The notes under the pieces were generated by a model. The model did no database searches and had not been told where the DNA came from. It saw only the letters and a list, made by a program, of their open reading frames with translations. The position numbers were made by a program, and so were the translations under genes. Positions 57,736 through 64,000 of a stretch of 64,000 bases of DNA are shown piece after piece. Every line of letters starts with the position of its first letter. The first letter of the stretch is position 1. The stretch is from the NCBI GenBank assembly GCA_021613335.1, contig JAJTWR010000263.1:580001-644000 (forward strand), in the 5' to 3' direction. Source of the DNA: Whitmania pigra. Lineage: Eukaryota > Annelida > Clitellata > Hirudinida > Haemopidae.

Positions 57736-59784
57736 ATAATAATAATAATAATTAATTTATAAAGCGCCATGTGCATAGCGTCAGAGGCGCCTTGTGTCTT
57801 CGCTGTCCCATGAAGTCTTGAAGAGGTGGGTCTTCAGGTGGCGCTTGAAGAGCTCCAGGGATGGCTGGGCTTTGACGGTGGAAGAGAGTCTGTTCCAGAC
57901 AGCTGGAGAGGCGATGATCTATGTACCGGTTGGTGAAGTTGAGTGGCTGACGATGAGCGAAGACCAGGTGTTTGGCGGCGATCTAGTAGATGATGGAGAT
58001 AAGGTGGGGTGGATGTTGCTAGACTGTGATATGTCATGAGGGCAATTTTGAAAGTGATACGACTATGGATCGGCAACCACTGCAATTTCTTCAGACGGTC
58101 CATGCTATTGAGGAGGGTTGAGGAGAACAAGCTTGGCAAGCTTATTTTGGACGCGTTGCAAGGATTGAATTAAAGAAGCAGATGTGCCATAAAGAAGAGA
58201 GTTACAATAGTCTAGGCGAGAGAGAACAAGGCAGCGTGCAAGGGCGGAAGTTATATCAACGGAAAGTAGCGGACGGATGTGCCGGATAGCCCATATGAGA
58301 TGATTGCATGATTTGATAATAGAAGCGGAATGTTCTTTAAAGGTGAGGTGTGAATCAAAAATAACACCGAGGATCTTGAGGGTAGTAGAGGAAGGAAGGA
58401 GGGTGCCAGCGATGCTTATAGAAAGAGGAGGCGACAGTTTTCAGGCGAGCGGGTGTGCCAATGAACATAATTTCAGATTTCTGAGGATTCAGTTGGAGAA
58501 GGCTAACGAGATGATAATCATTGATGGCGTCCGTGCACTTCCGCAAATTCTCGAGTTGATCCGAGATGTTATGGCTGGAAAGAATAGAGCAAAGACTTGT
58601 GTCATCGGCGTATTGATGGAAGGATACGTTGAAGTTAAGAATAATGTTAGACAAAGATGAAGTATAGGTTGTGAAAAGCAAAGGTCCCAAGACAGAGCCT
58701 TGAGGAACACCGGCAAGTAGTTCAACTGGAGGGGAGGAGTGATCGCCTAGTTTTACATATTGGGTTCTTTTGGAAAGGTAAGATTGTAGCCAGGAGAGTG
58801 CAGAGACATCGATTCCAAAGTCAGACTGAAGTTCTTCCAACAATATCTGGTGGTTTGTGGTATCAAAAGCAGCCGAGAGTCCGACCATCATAGCGCAATT
58901 GCCCTTGCCACAGATGTCGGGGAGATTGTTGAAGATGTGTGAAAGGGCTGTTTCAGTAGAGAAACCAAGTCTGTAGGCAGATTGGAGAGAAGAGAAGTTA
59001 GAGGATGCTGTGATATGAGGTCGAATTCTGGAGAGAATGAGTTTTTCTAGCAGTTTTGACATAGTAGAAAGGTTAGAGATGGATCTGTAATTGGTAGGCA
59101 AGCTTGGATTGAGGCTTGGCTTTTTTAGAAGGGGAAGGACTTGGGCCCTCTTGAAAAGTGATAGTACTGAAAGAAAGTTTGCTAATTTAGAGAGGATTGG
59201 GAATAGAATTAGAGGGAATTTCTTGAGAAGAGGAGTGGGGAGAGTATCGAGAGGTGATGACTTGTTGGGCAGTGAGCTAATAACATTGAGAAACTCTTCC
59301 GAAAACACAGGCTTTAGGACTAAGATAGGGGTGCCTGAGAATTGGCTGGAAAAGATGAGATGGTTGATGAGGTGAGGGTGTTTGCGATTGATTCTTGGAT
59401 TTTGGTAATCTTCGAGATGAAAAAAGAATTAAAAAAATTGACCAGGTTTGAGCACTCATCGTCGGTATAATATTGAGGAGGACGGCTGTGAAGCAGTTTG
59501 TGAAGAGAGCGCCACATGGAACGGGGGTTTACATCTGACTTGAGTTCTCCCTTGATGGAGGAGGCCCTAGAGTTTAGGATGGCTGTTTCCTTAGGGGACT
59601 TGTAGAGTTGCCTGGCGACGTCATTGCGTTGACAAATATAGCGACGTTCCAAACGCCGGCAAGCTTTCTTTACCTCGACTGCTTCATGAGAGAGCTGGTA
59701 ATTAGGTTGGTGACCGACTCGAATGGAAAACTTCCTGATTGGGGCGTGTCTGTCGAAGAGCTCCTCTAGAGGTTTATGAACCTT
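57736..59784 (-). mobile_element. L2/CR1-group non-LTR retrotransposon, 5' truncated
   Basis: The minus strand carries the ORF2 linker (59790-59320; HAPIRKFSIRVGHQPNYQLS, MWRSLHKLLHSR). The reverse transcriptase follows at 59308-58355: SSPLDTLPTPLLKKF, LPTNYRSISNLSTMSKLLEK, LSAAFDTTNHQILL, GVPQGSVLGPLLFTTY, and YADDTSL. The C-terminal LKKLQWLPIHSRITFKIALMTY is at 58139-57834. The 3' end reads GGCGCCTCTGACGCTATGCAC then ATGGCGCTTTATAAATTAAT and a TAT/ATT microsatellite tail. A frame shift separates RT and thumb. No endonuclease remains; the 5' junction abuts the next LINE at about 59785. Confidence 0.9.
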
Positions 59785-61903
59785 ATACATCCTTTTATTA
59801 GTTCATTATTGTTACTGTTTGTATTATTATTTATATAATGACGTATGCGATAAATTATGCCAATATTTTTAGAAATCTTTGCCGCTATATACTGAATATG
59901 TTGCTTGAATGAGAGATGTTGGTCTATAATGACTCCAAGAAATTTACATGTTTCGACACGAGAAGTAACGGAATTACTAATATAAATGTTACAATCATCC
60001 ATGGGGAATTTCTTCCTTGCTTTTGCTTTATGGAAAAACATATATACGGTTTTTTTAATGTTGAGAGACAAGAGGTTTGCCCTGAACCATTCTGCCAACT
60101 TTTCAAGCTCAGTATTCATGGTAGAGGAGAGTTCAGCAATATTATTTCCAGACAGAAAAACGTTTGTGTCGTCTGCGAACAGTAAGTACTCAAGACGATC
60201 AAAGCGCAAGTCATTGATGGTGACCCGTCATAACAGCCCGGCGTCAAAATTTTCGAAATATATGGATTGGCCGATAATTAGCGATGTTTTCCTTGGAGTC
60301 TGATTCATGCAGCGGAATAACTTTGGCAATTTTTAAGTCATCGGGGAAGATACCGAAGGAGAACGAGCAGTTGACAAGTGCAGCAATGATATGGGCAATC
60401 TTAGAAACGCCTTCCTCCGCATGCATTCTAATGAGCGAAGAAAGTAATCTGCTGTAATTAAGAACACCAGCATTGAACGAGAAGTAGATGGAAAGATGAT
60501 CCGAAATGTCGTCTACTATAATTTTTGAAAAACTGTTTCTGTCAAATACGTTCATGAAGATGTTATCGATAACGGTCGCGCTCTTTGATGTTATTCTTGT
60601 TGGTTGATCTATTTTAGGATGCAGGCAATGACTTGACAATGTCGTCAAGAACTCCTGTACCGAGGTGGAATCCCTTGTTACGTCCAAATTGAAGTCTCCT
60701 AACAATACGCAATCTCCATTTTTCATGATCTTATCAAGCATGACCTTGAGTTCCTCATTAAATAGTTGCAAGTTGCTTTTAGGTGGTCGATATATCACAC
60801 CGAGTGTTATCGTATTGTTGCATAACTTTAAATTTACAAACATGTTTTCAAGGGTCGCAGCAGTAAAATAATATTTTATTGAAGAAAACACAATATCCTG
60901 ATGAATGAAAATTCCAACTCTTCCACCTCTCTTTTCAGATCAACTTATTGCAACAAACGAGTAGCCATGGATACAAATGGAGCCACAATTGCCATCATTC
61001 AACCAAGTTTCAGTAACTGCAATTATTTTGGTTTTTATCCTATTATTCAGTGTAATGATGTCGTGTATTTTGTTAGGTAAGCTTCTACAATTTATGTGGA
61101 GAAATGAGATATTATTTGAAAGTTTTGGCAGCCCAGTAAATTCTTCAGGTGTTATGTATGAATGTGAGAATTCCTTATTCACAAAATTATAATCTGGATC
61201 AATCTCTTCTAATTGAAAAATGGAACGGGCCTCGAAGATTCAGTTCTTTTGAGATGCACTAAGCCGCTCCATGTCCAAACTGCTGCAATTTTTTTTCCCT
61301 AAGCAGTTTCCTTCCCTTTGCGAATATCTCAGAGTTTCTCTTTGTGAGATGTTCGTTGATGAAGATTTGTGAGTTGCCGCGTGTTTCACGTAGTGCTTTT
61401 TTTGCTGCGTAAACCTTATCTTGGACTCCTTTACCCGAGAATGTCACAACGATAGTACGGGGACCCTTACTGGCAGATATTCTATAACAATTGACGATAT
61501 CATTGCTTGTGACGTCAAGTTTCATACGTGACCTGCAACAGTCTATTACAGCACGGGTTGTGCCCTGTCTAGGTGACCTGAGTACAACCCCTCCAGCGTC
61601 CTCAGAAGTCGATGCTGCCTCAGCATATGATGTTTCAGGTAACCCATATATCATGAGGTTATTTGATCTGGATTGCATTTCTAGATTGTCAACCCCGATT
61701 TTTAGACTTCGGTTTTCTTCAACTATTTTGTTGAAACCTTCTGTCACATTTCTGACAGCCTCGGAAACCAGATTTGCAACTTCCTGTTTAATGATTTCTC
61801 TCATCATTTTTTCGATATTGGGCATTAATTTTGCTTTCACTTTTTCAGCAAATTCATCGCTGTCTACAGCAGACTCCTAGCTTTTCGCAGGTTTGCGAGA
61901 CAT
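59785..61903 (-). mobile_element. Non-LTR retrotransposon with ORF1, endonuclease and truncated RT
   Basis: ORF1 starts at ATG 61901-61903, hits an in-frame TAG at 61877-61879 and continues to 61259 with a coiled-coil start, NNLMIYGLPETS and an RRM-like SKGPRTIVVTFSGKG. ORF2 endonuclease is at 61182-60300 (LHINCRSLPNKIHDI, AVTETWLND, VIYRPPKSN, LLGDFNLDVTRD, DDISDHLSIYF), with the start of the RT at LHESDSKENIANYRPI. Then about 300 residues are missing and the frame resumes at 60209 with LEYLLFADDTNVFLS and LGVIIDQHLSFKQHI. The break at 60215-60245 holds a 25-bp copy of the minisatellite end found at 29.96 kb. Upstream to about 62070 is probably its 5' UTR. Confidence 0.88.
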
Positions 61904-62259
61904 TTTGTCAGATTAGGATTGGTTCGTAGTCGGTATTGAGTCCAAGTTCAGAATCAAACCAAACAACAAAATTTAGAAATAAACTCACCAATATACACAG
62001 CAAAAGAAGACAAATCCAACCGTATGTTTTGTTTATCGAGTTTAGTACTATAAACTGTGTTATTTTAAGTTAAGGCTCGAGAATATTACTGACACGTTCG
62101 CACGCGGGACCTCCGTTCTTATAATGAGACACTAGAGGAAATGATTCATTTTGAATAAATAGAAATAAACTTTGTGTAAGCAGAACAATGATCATCATTT
62201 GCACAATCATTTATCACAGAAAACCAATCACATGAACTAAGTAAAATCTGAAACTTATT

Positions 62260-62480
62260 TTTACAATGAGGTGACAAGAATGTTAAGCAATACTAAATCA
62301 ATTATTTATGAAATGTTATCAGAAACAAAAAACCCTCCTCCTCTGTTATTAATTGAACACTTAGAAACAAAATTATAATCTTTGATAGATACAGAATTTT
62401 CATTGTTTTTATTTAACCAAGTTTCAGTTAAGGCAATTATATTAGCACCACATTGTTCTATGAGCATTTGAATATCCAGC
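62260..62480 (-). mobile_element. LINE endonuclease fragment
   Basis: The reverse complement encodes LDIQMLIEQCGANIIALTET, then WLNKNNENSVSIKDYNFVSK and NRGGG, the N-terminal part of an APE-type LINE endonuclease. It differs in sequence from the neighbouring LINE. Confidence 0.7.
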
Positions 62481-62869
62481 AATTTATTTATTATCTATCA
62501 GATGGTTAAACAACTTTTCATTACAATCAAATTCGAACATTTTGGAGAAAGCTGTCATTTCTCCACATATGACGTGTAAAGAAAATTGCCAGTTTAACTT
62601 AAAATTTTGTTAATTTTTTTATATTGAATTTTTCGTGAATGTTTACGGAAGTGCATCTAGTAACTTGTACCTGTCAACAAGTGTCGTGTTGCGGATTTCG
62701 GTGTTGAGGTTTAAAAGGTGATAAAAGTTCTCCTCATACTTGTTTGTCTTAAATTCAATTACTTTACTGTCGTTTGTTGATGGGTTTTACCATTTTGTTC
62801 TTTGTGTATTAATTCAGACACATTTGTACAGTTTCATTAAAATTTAAGAGGTTCTGATGTAGAGAGACT

Positions 62870-62991
62870 ATTGCACAATTGATTGAATAAAATCAAATAT
62901 TTTCATTAAAATAGCATCTTCATTGTTTACAAAGCTTATAAAATCTGCCTTGCAACCGACTTGTTTCAGAGTTGAACAAATAACCTCGAAA
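62870..62991 (+). promoter_or_regulatory. Core promoter of micro-exon gene copy D
   Basis: GCACAATTGATTGAATAAAA, then GCATCTTCATTGTTTACAAA, TATAAAA at 62937-62943 and TTTCAGAG about 29 nt downstream, as in copies A and C. Confidence 0.8.
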
Positions 62992-64000
62992 ATGAAGTTC
63001 CTCATCAGTGCTTTCTTTCTTACTGCTTTCCTCATCTCCATCATCTCAGGTGGCTTTCGTTAAGTGAATTTCAAGTCTTATAAAATAGTACTTTATCTTA
63101 TAAAATAGTAATTTATCATTTTATTAAATTATGTTTTAGATTAATTTTGAAATAAACTTACAAATTCTATCAATCACTTTATAGATTCATATTTTCATAT
63201 TCATACTTGAATAACTTTAATTTGCATTTATTCATTTCAGCTGGCCTTCTGGATTTTGGCGGTAATAATAATGATAATAATAGTAGTAATAATAATAATA
63301 ATAATCTCAATATTAATTAATAATATTAACCAACAAAATTTATGAATAATAAACGCAATAATAAAAATATTCAATTTCACTTGTTGAATTCATGAATTAC
63401 CATCATATTACATAAGTTACATAAACATTATACGATATAAAATACAAACTTGCATTCTCTTACTTCTTTTTGTAGCCGGCGCGAAGAATATGATCGAAAA
63501 GAGTAAGCTTTTACGAAATTATAGAAATTATATAATTATTTCAATTTGAAATTTTTATAAGTACAAGTGTATGAATAAGTAATTATTATTGTTGATTATT
63601 TACGTTTTTAATTTTCATAATTTCTATTAAATGTTTTTAGGATTTCTGAACTCAGGGCTTGGACCAAATGTTAATTCCTAAAATCAACTAATTATTAATG
63701 TTTTTAATAAATTTTATTTTAAATTAAATGTTATTAAATTCAAAATACTCCGTACTTTCATTTCCCATGAAAATTAATTGCTTAATATTTATTCATAATA
63801 AAATTACATTTGCAGGTAACTTGGTGGAAATCATGAAAACCCATTTTTGAGTACAATTGTTAAATTTGTAACATTAAATTAAAAGATATTTAAATACTAT
63901 TAAATCGCTATTTTTTTCATTTCAGTCGCTTTGTCAAGCATTGAAGAGCTGGCGAGATCTCCATTGTTGATAAATTATTATTTATTAATTTATGTAATTA
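62992..64000 (+). CDS. Micro-exon secreted peptide gene, copy D (runs off the window)
   Basis: Exon 1 (62992-63049, MKFLISAFFLTAFLISIIS), exon 2 (63241-63261, 21 nt, GLLDFG), exon 3 (63476-63502, 27 nt, GAKNMIEK) and exon 4 (63641-63681, FLNSGLGPNVNS-stop) join in phase to a 44-residue precursor, with AATAAA at 63706-63711. Exon 2 uses a donor at a GGTAATAATAATGATAAT microsatellite that has replaced the homologous intron. Several exons of copy C (the KLGLDKKK, NELLHK and LPNEDL types) are absent, so D is a shorter variant. The next homologous exon (63816 on) has lost its donor. The VEELARS-type exon begins at 63926 and the window ends before any acidic exon. Confidence 0.75.

Noticed and set aside
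31736..64000. Interpretation of the window as schistosome DNA because of MEG-like genes
   Set aside because: The peptides do not resemble known schistosome MEGs, and a DDIAS-like gene plus SUEL lectin suggest another animal group; architecture alone is not proof of kinship.

Overview
The window is AT-rich genomic DNA from an animal, probably an invertebrate. Genes are broken into many short exons with GT-AG introns. The families (beta-hexosaminidase, CWF19-like 2, UPRT homologue, DDIAS-like OB protein, SUEL lectin, C-type lectin) are metazoan. Long ATT and ATG/ATC microsatellites, several non-LTR retrotransposons, two hAT elements, pogo/Tigger remnants, a tRNA-derived SINE and a Ulp1-bearing DNA transposon fill the rest. 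A lophotrochozoan such as an annelid or mollusc would fit, but I cannot place the species.

Layout. 0-16 kb: a partial secreted C-type lectin gene on the minus strand (exon 1 near 2.2 kb, exon 2 at 0.66-1.07 kb), then microsatellite-rich DNA, then a plus-strand gene with a SUEL lectin domain, a sushi-like domain, one transmembrane helix and a cytoplasmic tail (11.8-16.2 kb). 16-20 kb: no gene seen, only repeats and a LINE fragment. 20-28 kb: a compact housekeeping block with CWF19L2 (minus, 9 exons), the UPRT homologue (plus, 7 exons, head-to-head with CWF19L2) and a DDIAS-like gene (minus, 3 exons). All exon phases in these three genes agree.

28-64 kb is a segmentally duplicated accessory region. 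It holds a truncated beta-hexosaminidase pseudogene (28.5-30.3 kb) and an intact 12-exon copy (47.4-50.3 kb), both minus. Interleaved on the plus strand is a tandem family of genes for small secreted peptides. Each starts with the same signal-peptide exon (MKFLISA...) behind a conserved TATA promoter, followed by a chain of micro-exons of about 9-42 nt. Almost every micro-exon is phase 1-1, so any of them can be skipped or duplicated without shifting frame. Two kinds of last exon are seen: one ending GPNVN(Y/S)-stop with a nearby AATAAA, and one encoding an acidic Asp/Glu tail. This architecture matches that of schistosome micro-exon genes (MEGs), yet the peptides are not a family I recognise. 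It is the most likely undescribed system here.

Mobile elements have riddled the cluster. A CR1-like LINE with an hAT nested in its ORF1 sits between exon modules. A 3.5-kb element with terminal inverted repeats of about 850 bp encodes a Ulp1/C48-type protease with a PHD-like zinc finger. A ZBED-type hAT carries a nested SINE and lies in a 3' flank. Three more LINE copies lie at 53-62 kb, two of them missing the reverse-transcriptase core. The SINE shares its 3' end with the LINE at 57.7-59.8 kb.
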